Under the pieces are notes generated by a model. The model was given only the letters and a program-made list of their open reading frames with translations, did no database searches and had not been told where the DNA came from. Shown one piece after another: positions 46,801 to 55,720 of a stretch of DNA of 64,000 nt. The position numbers were made by a program, and so were the translations under genes. The first letter of the stretch is position 1, and every line of letters begins with the position of its first letter. Source of the stretch: Pseudalkalibacillus hwajinpoensis (GTDB lineage: Bacteria > Bacillota > Bacilli > Bacillales > Guptibacillaceae); the NCBI RefSeq assembly GCF_015234585.1, contig NZ_JADFCM010000002.1:1-64000 (forward strand), read 5' to 3'.

Positions 46801-49548
46801 AGTATATTTCGTTCCGTCAGGACGAGTAATTGTATACGTATGTGTTAATGAATCACCATCTGGGTCAGTCGCAGTACTGGTTACTTTAATTGTTTCATCA
46901 TTGTAATAAGATGGTTTATTTGTAATAAAACCTGCTTGTGGTCCCCTGTTAAGAACTGTAACTGATTTTGAAAATGCGTCACTCCCACCATTACCATCAC
47001 TTACAACTTGTCTAATGGTGTAAGTCCCCTTTTGAAGAGAAGAAATAGTTGGATTTGTTTGAGTCGTATTATATTTACTGCCATCTGGACGAGTCACTGT
47101 GTACGTATGAGCTAACGAATCACCATCGGGATCTGAAGCGGTACTAGTAACTCTGATTGATTGGTCATCATAATAAGTTGACTTGTCAGTGTTAAATCCA
47201 GCATTAGGTGCTCTATTTAATACGTTTATGCTACTTGAGTAGGAATCAGTTCCGCCAGCTCCATCATTCACCGTTTGAGAAATTGAATATCTCCCCAATT
47301 CAGTGACTTTGAAAGAAGGATTGATACTACTTGAATAGCTCTTTATACCGCTAGGTGATGTAATAACATAAGAATGGGTTAGCGAATCACCATCCGGGTC
47401 TGAAGCGGTACTTGTGATTTGAACATTCTCCCCACGAACAAAAGACATTTTATTAGTAGTAAAACCCGCATTTGGTGGAATATTGACAACATCAAAACTC
47501 TTCCACGGACTATACAACCATTCATTGAACTTATTCATTAGTTTTAATCTATATTCGTAGTTTCCCCTTGGCGCGTTATCAGAAATTTCCATAGCAAGGA
47601 TACTCGGCGGTGTACCATTACCGCTCTTATACATTGCATCTGAACCATTTGGGTATCTTACTTCGAAAACATAAGAACGCTGGCTGTACTTTTGAGTGAT
47701 AGAAAGGTTAAATTCATTAGTATCGCCTCGGTTTATCACAGAGTATTTTGCAAGAGCGGTAGGATGACGCATGTCAACAACGTCGAAATTAGAAATTTTT
47801 TCATTTGCTCCGAAGTTATCAAACTCTTTTTGAATATCCCCCACATCAGCGGTTGTTTTAAAGTTAAACTGACCTTCTGAATCAGGAATAAAAGAATTAG
47901 ATATATTAAAAGATCGGTTAACTGGAACTTGGAACTTTGTTTTGTCTTGAGGCATTAGTTCATCCGAATAATCTGAACCTGCATTATTTGAATATGTTTC
48001 GTTAAATAAAGGTATTGATGTATTAGAATCCTTATTAGTTATTTCAAATTTCGATTGCTGTGAGTTAGTACCGTTGAAATCAGTGTAAATATCATAATCG
48101 AATGTTCCAGCGTTACCAATTTCACTACGTAGTGAAATGCTAGGCATTGTATCTGAATAAAAGTTGACACGTGCTCCTTGAGCAACATCATTATTGACAC
48201 TTTGATCAGCGATGTAAAAATCAGGTCGTCCCTTAAATCCAGCTATCTTATCATTGTTTGCAGCAATTAAGTGATTATCTGCACCAATTAAAGTTATTAC
48301 ACTGGCACCAATATCAAAGTAATCTCTCGGTGTCATCATGGTTTCATCAAGGTACCATTCAACTTTTTCCATCGTGCTAGGATCCAAAGCATAAACACGT
48401 CCATTAGCATCCCCAAAATAGAGTAAACCACTTAGTAATATAGGAGTAGTTGTAACTGGAGCGTTATGGACATATGTTTTCTTTGAATCGATATCGCTTT
48501 TACTATGCCTACTAATCGTTCCATAAGAACTTGAAACAGAGGACTTAAGGGTACTGGCATAAACGTAATTTTCATCGATTGCAGATCCGCCAATAGATTC
48601 ATATCCTCTAGTAGGAGCATCACCCACGTAGGCTATGTTAACTAACTCACCAGCTGTATCATGTTGATAAATTCTACCTTCTTTATCGACTGAGTATATT
48701 AAATTACTCTCTCGATCGAATGTAGGAGCTCTTGGTATACCTGCAAAGTAGTTGATAGTTTTGGTTGGCTTAATACCATACCCGCTATTACGAATTGCAT
48801 GATCGTATATATATCCATAACCTTTATCAAAACCATGATCTGTTGTGACTAAAAGGTCGCTACTTGATATCGCAGTCATTCCAGATATAGTTCCTCCGCT
48901 ATCAATACCTCCGGTCCATTTGAGAGACATACTATTTGTATCAATCATTCGAATCAGAGTCTCTGATGCAGCTGCTAAATAATCACCACTACTAACATAA
49001 CCAAAATGATTTATTGGCTCACTGTTCATAGTCCCGCTGAATTGTATCTCTTGATCATCTTGGGCATCATCTAATCCATAACCCGTCAATTTACCTATTT
49101 TTCCGTTTGAGGTACCAAAGAACAAAGAATTTCCTACACTTGAAGAATTTTCTCTATACCCCTCTACAGCACTTGTTACGTCTCCATAAGAACTTGGAAA
49201 ACTTTTAATAAACGGGTTACCAACTTTATAAGATGAAGTGACAAGATCTGTTCCGGTTTGGTTATTTATTGCTACTATGTCTCGACCGTCTCCAAAGTAA
49301 AGTCTGTAATTCGTTAGTACCATACCTTTTTCAATTGGAGCGTCATATACCCGATCATAGATCCAGGAGTTACCCAAAGGGACTTTTACGGTCGAATCAG
49401 GATAATTGTAAGAACGATAATAATCTGCACCAACGTTGATAGCCCCTTTTCCATGAACCCTTTCTGCATATGCATTCTCAATAAATTGAATGCTAATTAA
49501 ATTTATAAGAAGAAATACTAGACAGTAGATTGCTATTTTTCTAACCAT
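43879..49548 (-). CDS. Giant exported protein with 12 Ig-like/PKD repeats
   Basis: About 1889 residues, the largest gene here. A signal peptide (hydrophobic to residue 28, ending NAYAER) is followed by a roughly 500-residue region with PQQ/beta-propeller-like repeats (SLFFGTSNGKIGKLTG, LLYFGDANGRVYALDP). There is an intermediate domain, then twelve 89-residue Ig-like repeats with the core TSTATDPDGDSLTHxYxITR, and a final 100-residue domain. No LPXTG, SLH or CWB motif at the end. Start ATG behind AGGTGCAAGGG; a GTG lies 9 nt upstream. It probably acts at the cell surface in adhesion or matrix. Leader B2 precedes it. Confidence 0.85.
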   Translation of the reverse strand: MVRKIAIYCLVFLLINLISIQFIENAYAERVHGKGAINVGADYYRSYNYPDSTVKVPLGNSWIYDRVYDAPIEKGMVLTNYRLYFGDGRDIVAINNQTGTDLVTSSYKVGNPFIKSFPSSYGDVTSAVEGYRENSSSVGNSLFFGTSNGKIGKLTGYGLDDAQDDQEIQFSGTMNSEPINHFGYVSSGDYLAAASETLIRMIDTNSMSLKWTGGIDSGGTISGMTAISSSDLLVTTDHGFDKGYGYIYDHAIRNSGYGIKPTKTINYFAGIPRAPTFDRESNLIYSVDKEGRIYQHDTAGELVNIAYVGDAPTRGYESIGGSAIDENYVYASTLKSSVSSSYGTISRHSKSDIDSKKTYVHNAPVTTTPILLSGLLYFGDANGRVYALDPSTMEKVEWYLDETMMTPRDYFDIGASVITLIGADNHLIAANNDKIAGFKGRPDFYIADQSVNNDVAQGARVNFYSDTMPSISLRSEIGNAGTFDYDIYTDFNGTNSQQSKFEITNKDSNTSIPLFNETYSNNAGSDYSDELMPQDKTKFQVPVNRSFNISNSFIPDSEGQFNFKTTADVGDIQKEFDNFGANEKISNFDVVDMRHPTALAKYSVINRGDTNEFNLSITQKYSQRSYVFEVRYPNGSDAMYKSGNGTPPSILAMEISDNAPRGNYEYRLKLMNKFNEWLYSPWKSFDVVNIPPNAGFTTNKMSFVRGENVQITSTASDPDGDSLTHSYVITSPSGIKSYSSSINPSFKVTELGRYSISQTVNDGAGGTDSYSSSINVLNRAPNAGFNTDKSTYYDDQSIRVTSTASDPDGDSLAHTYTVTRPDGSKYNTTQTNPTISSLQKGTYTIRQVVSDGNGGSDAFSKSVTVLNRGPQAGFITNKPSYYNDETIKVTSTATDPDGDSLTHTYTITRPDGTKYTTNTTNPSITSLQKGTYTIKQVVNDGNGGSDTVTKTVKVVNRGPKAGFNTDKPSYYNEQSIKITSTATDPDGDALTHTYTITRPDGSKYSTNTVNPTISNPLQKGKYTIHQVVTDGNGESDSVTKSVDVGNRGPKAGFTTNKTDYLNNEKVYVTSTATDPDGDPLTYLYKITRPNGTTFTLTNENPNFGSLVPGTYKIEQTVKDTSGATDYFARTVSVTSANRPPTAGFNFDKSKYYKGESIRITSTATDPDGDSLNHVYQITRPDGSKFTSNQINPSFTATQTGTYIVRQTVTDPSGLSDSMTKSQWVQTLPTPGFSTNKASFYRGETVRVTTSAFDEDGGTVNHVYEVTAPNGQKSTYTSANPTFSVNQLGKYTIKQTVTDDEGDKANTSIEITVLNRGPAAGFSLNKSKYYKGETIAITSSAFDADGDPLSYSYDITKPNGQTITSSLINPSFIANVSGTYTIKQTVTDPYGLKDSVTHTQWVQTLPTPGFDTDKTSYVRGDTMKITSSAFDEDGGNLTYRYEVVAPNGSKQTSTAENPSFTVTQLGEYIIKQNVTDDEGDQASISKKVNVLNQPPKAGFKLDKVKYYKNETINIRSTATDPDGDVLTYNYEITRPNGTKFNSSAVNPSFKATETGTYTIKQVVRDPQGASDTFSKSQWVQTLPTPGFLTDKGIYVRGETVEVTNKAFDEDGGPVIVSYEITAPDKTKKTYNEPNPAFEVEQNGDYIIKQTVTDDEGDHATVTKKINVVNQPPEAGFETDATEYFIGDTVKVTSTATDPDKDPLTFKYVVTKPNGNTFTKTTKDFTFKTDQLGEYMIKQTVTDTFDATDTETKKVLVKDLIITGTVKHTDKWNEKHAALGNAPNEFYSGETFMLDAEITNYPANYVRVKFEGKQVSGNNMLLFANLAQQSGELYTGEIYEPEMSEPDTMLAGGVVNFDFEVEYINGTVRTTTVPVIVIGSAFDALQMHQSH
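44280..47490 (-). repeat. tandem Ig-like repeat array in coding sequence
   Basis: Twelve units of about 267 bp. Units 6-7, 8-9 and 10-11 form a three-copy 178-residue superrepeat. The first half of each pair ends SQWVQTLPTPGF and the second half carries SAFDEDGG in place of TATDPDGD. The array therefore grew partly by duplication of dimers. Confidence 0.85.
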
Positions 49549-49607
49549 CCCTTGCACCTACTTGTCTATATATCCATATCAAAGAAGTCACCTCCTGAAC
49601 ACAAAAA

Positions 49608-49663
49608 GCCCCCTAAACAGAGCCATCCTTACTAAATCAGTAAGAATGAATCGTTTAGGGGGC
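49608..49663 (-). promoter_or_regulatory. attenuator leader B2
   Basis: Minus strand upstream of the giant gene. AGGGATG is followed by the terminator arms GCCCCCTAAAC (49653-49663 complement) and GTTTAGGGGGC (49608-49618 complement), with a T run and an inner CTTACT/AGTAAG hairpin. The AGGG just before can pair with CCCCU, competing with the terminator. The ribosome site follows 30 nt later. Confidence 0.6.
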
Positions 49664-49735
49664 ATCCCTGTCTATTAAACTTTTACACTAGTATTATATC
49701 ACAGCAAGAAAATTGTGGAAACATTTCACCGAAAT

Positions 49736-49775
49736 AAAAAGCAACTCCTATAAAAATAGAAGTTGCTTTTTTGTT
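49736..49775 (-). terminator. terminator of the CWB2 surface protein gene
   Basis: AAAAAGCAACT at 49736-49746 pairs with AGTTGCTTTTT at 49761-49771 with T runs on both sides; it overlaps the stop codon of the minus-strand gene. Confidence 0.9.
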
Positions 49776-52239
49776 ACTTTTTTAATTGTTCTTTAATTGA
49801 TTCAGAAACCACGCTTTTACCGCCATATAGATATACTGACTCTACATTTCCTTTAAAGTGATTAACCACTTCATCTTCGACTTCATCTTCAGCTGTAAGT
49901 AGAACTGGAAGATTGTGATCAAACGCAAAGCGAGAGCCACTTAATGCATCTGCAAAGCTAAAAGCGTTCGTTAAAGCAATAGATCTCGTTTCAGGGTATA
50001 GCTTCTTAGCAATTTCAAGAGATGTGATATAACGGTTTTCACCAGAGATACGATCAATCGTCTTGATTCCTAGCTTAGTGAGCTCTTTTTCAACAGAAGT
50101 TGAAACTACCCCGGTACCACCGATGATCGTTACTTTTTTCAAAGTATTTTTCTTTGATGAGATATAGCTTGCTACATCTTCTTGGAGCTTATCACCTTTT
50201 GTATTGAGCATGATAGGAATTTCCTTCTTAGTAGCATAAGGGACCACGCTAAGTGCATCTGCAAAATCCATACCATACGTTAAGACTATTTCTTCAGGGT
50301 TCTCATTGACTTTATCAGCAATTTTCAAAGCTGTTTGGAATCGAGTTTTTCCGCCAAGACGCTCGGTTTCAAACTCTTTTGCGAAGGCCTTTTCAATCTT
50401 TGGAGAAACTGCTGCATCTCCTCCCAACAGGACCACCTTTCCATTATCTTTTAAGACACGCTTTGCCTCTTTTAGTTGTTCATTAATTACAGCCTGGTTA
50501 TCACGAACGAGTAAGACAATACCATTCATTTTATTATTTAGAACTCCACCTGTAAGTGCATCCGGAAAGTCAGATCCAGAGGCCAAAAGAACAGTATCAA
50601 GAGAATGAGCAGGAATTTCTTGTGAGAAAGCTTTAGAAGTTTCATATCGATCATCACCGGAAATCCGCTTATATTCAAGTTCAGTTGGTTCAGGTTGAGG
50701 AATGGATGGTTTTTCTTTAGTTGTAATTGATTTAATACTTCCCTCACTGCTGTTTCCAGTTTCATCTACTGTAGTAAATTTATAAGAATAAGATGTATCT
50801 TCTTTAAGTTCTATATCAGTAAATGAATTGGTTTGAGTTTCAGCAATTTGCTTTCCGTCTCGATAAATAACCACCTTATCAAAATCTTTATCAGTTGGAA
50901 GAGTATAGTCAAAGGTTACTCTCTCATGGGATAATTCATTTACAAGGATATCCGAGATCTCACTAGGAGCTGTTGTGTCTACTTCTACTGGTTCAGGTAA
51001 AGTTGTGATGTTTTTAGAAATTCCACCGCTCTGATTACCAGTAGTATCTACTGTCACGAACTTATAAGAATAACCTTTCTCTGCTGTTAGACCAATATCT
51101 TCAAACGTTCCAGTGTTACTTTCATAAATCTTACTTCCATCCCGATAGATAAGGACCTTATCAAAATCAGAATCTGAAGGTAAAGCAAAATTAAATTTGA
51201 CACTATTTTTTGTTAAAGAACTAACTTCCAGACCACTGACTTCTTTAGGAGGAGTGGTATCTTTTTCTGGTTCTTGTACGTCCCCTTCAAAATCCATTTT
51301 TACTTGATAATCAGGATTTTTTAGAAACCCATTTTTAAGTGAGAGTACAAACTTACCAGTGTAATTCGAATTTTCTATTTCAAGAGACTTTGAATAAGTT
51401 TGATTTGGAATGCCTATTACAGCCTCACCATCAATCTTATCGTAACTTCCATCTTTTAATTCTGCATAAACTCCATAAGTATTATAATAATCTTTATTTG
51501 CTTCCTTCCAGTAGTTATACTCCTCTTCATCATACTTAACAGAGTAAGTTAACTTCCCTTTTGAGCTAGCTTCAATGGAGAAGTTGTCCATTTCGTCATA
51601 ATGGTTATTCCACTTTGTATTAACCCAAGTGTTCTTCTCAATTAATGCACTTTCATAGAGATCCCAAGTCTTATTAAAAACTGTATTGGGTTCAAGTGCG
51701 TCGCCTGAAGGACTATTCACGCCATATACAATTCCCATATTGTAAGTAGAATCTGCCTCTTCATTCTTTTTAACTCTAATAAAAACGTCATTATCATTGA
51801 TATGAGAATACCAAGAATACACATTTCCGTCAGCAGAATCTTTGATTCTTTGGGAGGCATCATCAGGATATGCTACCGTTCCAAAAGAGCCATCATAACG
51901 TGTTGAAAAAATATCAACATCTGGATAGTTATCCTTTGGAATTGTTCCTGTTTTGTCTTCAGGATGGAAAGAAACATTTACTTTACCAGGTTCTGCTAAA
52001 GTTACCTTATACCAATCCACATCACCTTCACTAGAAAAACTTCCTTCTACAAAATTAGTCACCTCTTTGGCAATACTATTTGATCCAATAAGAGATAACA
52101 CCTGTGCAGAGTCTTTCTCATTGTTTGCTTCTTTCTCTTGAACAATGGTGTCGTTTAAAGACATTGCTTGTACGCCGGATACAGGAATACTTGAAAGGAC
52201 CATCCCAGCTGCTAGTACACTACTCATCATTTTCTTCAT
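49774..52239 (-). CDS. Surface protein with two FN3 domains and three CWB2 repeats
   Basis: 821 residues. A signal peptide (ending SGVQAM) is followed by a PPC-like domain (about 35-165, EGSFSSEGDVDWYKVTL). Two fibronectin type III repeats (about 340-425 and 435-520) share FDKVLIYRDGxKI and YSYKFxTVDxTGNxS. Three CWB2 modules (about 525-815) start RISGDDRYETSKAFSQ, RLGGKTRFQTALKIAD and RISGENRYITSLEIAK. CWB2 domains bind anionic wall polymers, so the protein should be wall-bound. Leader A1 controls it. Confidence 0.9.
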   Translation of the reverse strand: MKKMMSSVLAAGMVLSSIPVSGVQAMSLNDTIVQEKEANNEKDSAQVLSLIGSNSIAKEVTNFVEGSFSSEGDVDWYKVTLAEPGKVNVSFHPEDKTGTIPKDNYPDVDIFSTRYDGSFGTVAYPDDASQRIKDSADGNVYSWYSHINDNDVFIRVKKNEEADSTYNMGIVYGVNSPSGDALEPNTVFNKTWDLYESALIEKNTWVNTKWNNHYDEMDNFSIEASSKGKLTYSVKYDEEEYNYWKEANKDYYNTYGVYAELKDGSYDKIDGEAVIGIPNQTYSKSLEIENSNYTGKFVLSLKNGFLKNPDYQVKMDFEGDVQEPEKDTTPPKEVSGLEVSSLTKNSVKFNFALPSDSDFDKVLIYRDGSKIYESNTGTFEDIGLTAEKGYSYKFVTVDTTGNQSGGISKNITTLPEPVEVDTTAPSEISDILVNELSHERVTFDYTLPTDKDFDKVVIYRDGKQIAETQTNSFTDIELKEDTSYSYKFTTVDETGNSSEGSIKSITTKEKPSIPQPEPTELEYKRISGDDRYETSKAFSQEIPAHSLDTVLLASGSDFPDALTGGVLNNKMNGIVLLVRDNQAVINEQLKEAKRVLKDNGKVVLLGGDAAVSPKIEKAFAKEFETERLGGKTRFQTALKIADKVNENPEEIVLTYGMDFADALSVVPYATKKEIPIMLNTKGDKLQEDVASYISSKKNTLKKVTIIGGTGVVSTSVEKELTKLGIKTIDRISGENRYITSLEIAKKLYPETRSIALTNAFSFADALSGSRFAFDHNLPVLLTAEDEVEDEVVNHFKGNVESVYLYGGKSVVSESIKEQLKK

Positions 52240-52344
52240 CTTAAATCCCCCTAATAGTTTTAGATCATGATCTCATTTCTGGGAAATCCATCCTCTTCAT
52301 ACATTATCGGATAGTTTCGTAAAAGGTTTAATAAAACACAAAAA

Positions 52345-52466
52345 AACGGCCTTTGAACCGACTCATAAATACTTGAATTGAAAATTTTCAATTCAAGTAA
52401 AAGAATCAGTCCAAAGACCGTTAATTATGTAGTAAATAAAAACCCGCTAACCTATAATAGGTTGCA
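52345..52466 (-). promoter_or_regulatory. attenuator leader A1
   Basis: Minus strand: P1 is TGCAACCTA, loop, TAGGTTAGCGG (52444-52466). About 27 nt later the stem GGTC-UUUG-GACU lies inside the 5' arm of a terminator (AACGGTCTTTG at 52412-52422 complement; CAAAGGCCGTT at 52345-52355 complement; T run). The terminator stem also encloses a perfect 26-bp palindrome at 52372-52397. A TATAAT-like -10 is about 25 nt upstream of P1. Confidence 0.72.
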
Positions 52467-52547
52467 AAATAAATAAGAAATGGGAATCATGTCCCTTTTA
52501 TTATATCGAAGCGGGATTAGATTAGCTACACTTAATTGAAGATTTTA

Positions 52548-53018
52548 TTAAAGCGTTCTCAGACCGTTTATGATTTTCTGTTGTTCTGTCTTTATACTAA
52601 GGTATTCTTTTCTTAAATTATCTTTTTCAATTTTATCCTCATTTGCCATTTCTACTGCGTCTAAAAACATTTGATGTTGATTATTCATTAAGGTTATTAC
52701 AGCCTGATGGATTTCAAAGAATGTAGGATCTGGAGTCATCTCGTCGATACTTCTAACCATCTCGTTGGATTTCTCAATATTAGTGCGCATCATGTTTCCA
52801 AACTCTTCATTAGATAACTCTTCAGTATATAATTGATCGACTGACTTATTATAAACCGCTAACAATTTATTTGAATTATCTATAGCGCCTTTAACTTTGT
52901 TTTGATACTCTGTCTTTGCTTCAGGCGCAGCTCCTTCTTCTTCTTGTGGTTCTCCACCACAAGCCGTAAGTAAAAGCAGAACCAATACTAAACTCCCCAT
53001 TACTAACTTCTTCTTCAT
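52548..53018 (-). CDS. Lipoprotein, unknown function
   Basis: 156 residues from the ATG at 53018 (GGGGAAT upstream). Signal peptide with lipobox LLTACGG, then an acidic linker and a helical domain (DNSNKLLAVYNKSVDQLYTE). Open frame reaches further upstream without a ribosome site. Likely tethered outside the membrane. Confidence 0.78.
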   Translation of the reverse strand: MKKKLVMGSLVLVLLLLTACGGEPQEEEGAAPEAKTEYQNKVKGAIDNSNKLLAVYNKSVDQLYTEELSNEEFGNMMRTNIEKSNEMVRSIDEMTPDPTFFEIHQAVITLMNNQHQMFLDAVEMANEDKIEKDNLRKEYLSIKTEQQKIINGLRTL

Positions 53019-53032
53019 TTTTTTATTCCCCT

Positions 53033-53320
53033 TCAAGAAGTTTTTTTCTTCCAACTATAGTTCCATGTTCGGTTTAAGTATGTTGATTGCTCCGGGTTAT
53101 TCTCATGGTGAAATATCGTGTACTCGTCATGACGAAGCACCACTCGATTTGTTTCTATTTCTAAGTCCGCCCTGACACTTTTTTCAAATAACTCTGCAGT
53201 AACCGTATTTGTGTAAACGTTAACTACTACACCTTCGTATTCCTTACCATTGATAATTGCTTTAATACCATCTCCTATGTTCGCTGAATTGATATTTGGA
53301 GATTGAATCGCTTTTCCCAT
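53033..53320 (-). CDS. Hypothetical protein, 95 residues
   Basis: ATG at 53320 follows GGAGCTGGAGGAA; the frame upstream of it runs through the leader hairpin and is not coding. A beta-rich sequence (IGDGIKAIINGKEYEGVVVN). It is the first gene of a pair with the lipoprotein downstream. Confidence 0.65.
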   Translation of the reverse strand: MGKAIQSPNINSANIGDGIKAIINGKEYEGVVVNVYTNTVTAELFEKSVRADLEIETNRVVLRHDEYTIFHHENNPEQSTYLNRTWNYSWKKKTS

Positions 53321-53348
53321 TTCCTCCAGCTCCTTTTTTAAAATAAAA

Positions 53349-53475
53349 AATGCCCCAAAACATGAAATAGACCAATGGTCTAATCTCAGTTTTGGGGCAT
53401 TCCCAACTATTATTCTATTAAACATGTGCAAGGGACTTTCTTAATTTAATATTATACAAGTATATGTCTTTAATA
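53349..53475 (-). promoter_or_regulatory. promoter and attenuator leader B1
   Basis: Minus strand: TTGATA and TATAAT separated by 17 bp (about 53448-53475) form a strong sigma-A promoter. The leader then has TTGGGAATGCCCCAA, which can fold as a 5-bp stem (UUGGG/CCCCAA). Its CCCC side is also the 5' arm of a 13-bp terminator (53349-53361 with 53389-53401) containing an AGACCA/TGGTCT inner hairpin, followed by a T run. Confidence 0.62.
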
Positions 53476-53668
53476 TCAACAAACCACACTAAATCAATGG
53501 TGTTTTCCGATTTATAGCTCTAAGTCTTACTACTGGCAATTCCTGAATTAAAAATGAGAATAGGCAAAGGTTTATACGAAAGTTTAAACCCTTTTTTATA
53601 GCAGGTGACATCAATGTTATGTAGAATTCATTTTAGTAGTATTAAATCTATTAGAGAGGTGAGAGCGG
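53476..53668. other. divergent intergenic region
   Basis: Lies between the leader of the 53320 gene (minus) and the 53669 gene (plus). The plus-strand start is preceded by GAGAGGTGAGAG. No other feature seen. Confidence 0.4.
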
Positions 53669-54097
53669 ATGTACTATATCGATGAAAATCATAGTTCAAA
53701 TTTCGAAACTGTAATAGAACGTTGGCCAAAAGCTGTTACTAATCTTGAGTACCTTACCTCTTGCTATATTCTTTCTATACCAATGATTTATGAGAATGTA
53801 AGTAAGTGGCTAGATGAGTTCGAGACACCAGTGGATTGGATTTGGGAGTGGGAGTGGAAGTATACTCTAACCCAAATTGACCCCATTTATATTGAGGATC
53901 ATGAGAAGGCTAAAGCTGTAGAAATTCCTTATGACCTGACAAATTCTATGATTCAATTAGGTAAGTTCTCATTAAATATGTGGAATAGCTATGAATATTT
54001 CAACCTGATGGAATGTATATCTTCATTGGACCAACCAAATTACCAAGCAGTAATTAATGCGATTCATTTAAGAAAAGGTCAATTGAAAGAATTATAA
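53669..54097 (+). CDS. DUF2538-like protein
   Basis: 142 residues, Trp-rich (WLDEFETPVDWIWEWEWKYT), with ACYILSIPMIYENV-like sequence and IPYDLTNSMIQLGKFSLNMW. I recognise a resemblance to the DUF2538 family of Firmicutes, function unknown. Alone on the plus strand. Confidence 0.6.
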   Translation: MYYIDENHSSNFETVIERWPKAVTNLEYLTSCYILSIPMIYENVSKWLDEFETPVDWIWEWEWKYTLTQIDPIYIEDHEKAKAVEIPYDLTNSMIQLGKFSLNMWNSYEYFNLMECISSLDQPNYQAVINAIHLRKGQLKEL

Positions 54098-54135
54098 AAA
54101 CTAGTACCTAATTCTGGTGAATGTATGGACTAAAA

Positions 54136-54166
54136 AAACAGACTCGTATCCAACACGAGTCTGTTT
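54136..54166. terminator. convergent terminator
   Basis: AAACAGACTCGT at 54136-54147 pairs perfectly with ACGAGTCTGTTT at 54155-54166, between convergent genes, with A/T tracts on each side. Confidence 0.9.
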
Positions 54167-54170
54167 CACT

Positions 54171-54689
54171 TTAAAATAAGCTCAATTGTTCAGTTCCAAT
54201 CATAACCTCATCTTCATGGTTCTCGTTTATTAGTTTATTTGACTTCTTCCTATTAATCTTAGTTACTTCTTCTAAAGAATTTATCGATTGTACAAAGAAG
54301 AAATTATTAATTGATTGTACTCCAACAAATACATTTTCAAGAGTATAGACATACGCTTGAGTCATACTTCTATATTTCATTTTTTGCTTTAGTAGATAAA
54401 TTTCCCCCATTCTAATACGCTCAGAATTAAAACATGCCTTTACAAGTAATACTTCTTCAGTTTTAAATTCATAAACACTCTTCCTACCTTCCTCATTTTC
54501 ATGATGATCACTTTCACCAATCTTCTTAGCATGTTTTCTCTGATAGCAATTACAATGATTCTTTACATCATCATCAATCCCATCATAGTAGCAATCATCT
54601 TTTCCCATATTGCAAAAAATATATCTACCACAACAACTAAATCCCTGTTTCGAAAAACCGCTCTTCGTATATGTCGCTGTATCTTTCAT
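54171..54689 (-). CDS. Hypothetical Cys-rich protein
   Basis: 172 residues. The N-terminal third carries seven Cys (FSCCGRYIFCNMGKDDC, HCNCYQRKH), suggesting metal binding; the rest is charged. Ends with EQLSLF. GAGGACG ribosome site. No family recognised. Confidence 0.65.
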   Translation of the reverse strand: MKDTATYTKSGFSKQGFSCCGRYIFCNMGKDDCYYDGIDDDVKNHCNCYQRKHAKKIGESDHHENEEGRKSVYEFKTEEVLLVKACFNSERIRMGEIYLLKQKMKYRSMTQAYVYTLENVFVGVQSINNFFFVQSINSLEEVTKINRKKSNKLINENHEDEVMIGTEQLSLF

Positions 54690-54702
54690 CTTACGTCCTC
54701 CT

Positions 54703-54915
54703 CTAATCGAGTATTGAGCAAGGTCTGAAGAGATCCACTTTCATTTGCTCATTACTTTTATTTGCTTTCTTAATAAAGTCTTTTAACGAAATAGGTGCCT
54801 TCTTCGTTAGTTTTTCTATAAGTTGAATGAGTTTTTTCTTCATTACGTCAAACATTCTCACAAATATAAAAAAAAGACTTCTTCTCTTTTTTGATAGGAA
54901 GTCTTCTCTCTTCAA
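54703..54915 (-). CDS. Hypothetical basic protein, 70 residues
   Basis: Lys-rich (KKRRSLFFIFVRMFDVMKKK); start overlaps the stop of the upstream gene by 4 nt, so coupled translation is likely. Function unknown. Confidence 0.5.
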   Translation of the reverse strand: MKREDFLSKKRRSLFFIFVRMFDVMKKKLIQLIEKLTKKAPISLKDFIKKANKSNEQMKVDLFRPCSILD

Positions 54916-55703
54916 GCGTTTAAATCTAATCCTTTACGTTCAAAATATGTGGTATCTAACATCCAATGATTATAGGGATCCGTAACCAGATCCAAATCAA
55001 GTTTAGTAAATGGTTTTTCAAATGAGCTCCATGCTTTTAGTTTCATTTGCTTCATTGATTTCTTAAGACTATTTAATTTATTAATTTGCTGTTCTGCCAG
55101 TGATTGAAATTCATATGCTTCCATGTACTCACCAGATTCCAGAGCAGCAACAATGTTCCTCTGACAAGCGTTTAGTATATGCACAGCACCCATCTCTTCT
55201 AGTACTAAATCCAAGGCTTTCTCACTTGTTAAGAATGGAATTAATCCTCGAGTACTCCTTTTCCTCTGACGAATAAAACCAGCTTTCTCATAGCAATACC
55301 CAGGGTTTCGTGATTCGACGGCATTAGGTGAAACATATGTTAATAGTCCATCAGTCGGTAACTTCCCCCAAATATCCACTATGGCATAGACCGCCATCTT
55401 GATAAGGTCACTACTTTGATAAATTGACTCGTTACGAAATGCTGTGTTTTCAATACAATCATATCCGTCTTTCCTTTTATATTTCGTTCTCCATGCTATA
55501 AAAACAGCTGAGCAATCTGCTGTTCGGAGGACGATATTCTCTCCTGGTCTAGTAAACTGTGTAGCACCAATCGTAACTCGACTATAATGACGGTCCAATA
55601 AAATTCTAACTGCCTGATCACCCCTATTAGTGACTATCCAATCACCATATGTCCTTACTTCGTCTACTTCAGACCAATCCAACATCATTTGTGCATCTGC
55701 CAC
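54912..55703 (-). CDS. GNAT-like fold protein
   Basis: 263 residues. The central part has the phage/plasmid GNAT-like pattern: DRHYSRVTIGATQFTRPGEN, TADCSAVFIAWRTKYKRKDG, AFRNESIYQSSDLIKMAVYA and ESRNPGYCYEKAGF (CoA-binding-like loop). A helical C-terminal extension follows. GTG start behind GAGGAGGGG. Possibly an acetyltransferase-like protein of unknown substrate. Confidence 0.65.
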   Translation of the reverse strand: MADAQMMLDWSEVDEVRTYGDWIVTNRGDQAVRILLDRHYSRVTIGATQFTRPGENIVLRTADCSAVFIAWRTKYKRKDGYDCIENTAFRNESIYQSSDLIKMAVYAIVDIWGKLPTDGLLTYVSPNAVESRNPGYCYEKAGFIRQRKRSTRGLIPFLTSEKALDLVLEEMGAVHILNACQRNIVAALESGEYMEAYEFQSLAEQQINKLNSLKKSMKQMKLKAWSSFEKPFTKLDLDLVTDPYNHWMLDTTYFERKGLDLNA

Positions 55704-55720
55704 ACATACCCCTCCTCAAA

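Noticed and set aside
44280..47490. regular repeats of about 267 bp as a CRISPR array
   Set aside because: Units are far too long, lie in one open frame and encode Ig-like domains.
53321..53431. longer N-terminus for the 95-residue protein
   Set aside because: It would read through the leader hairpin; the ATG at 53320 has the ribosome site.
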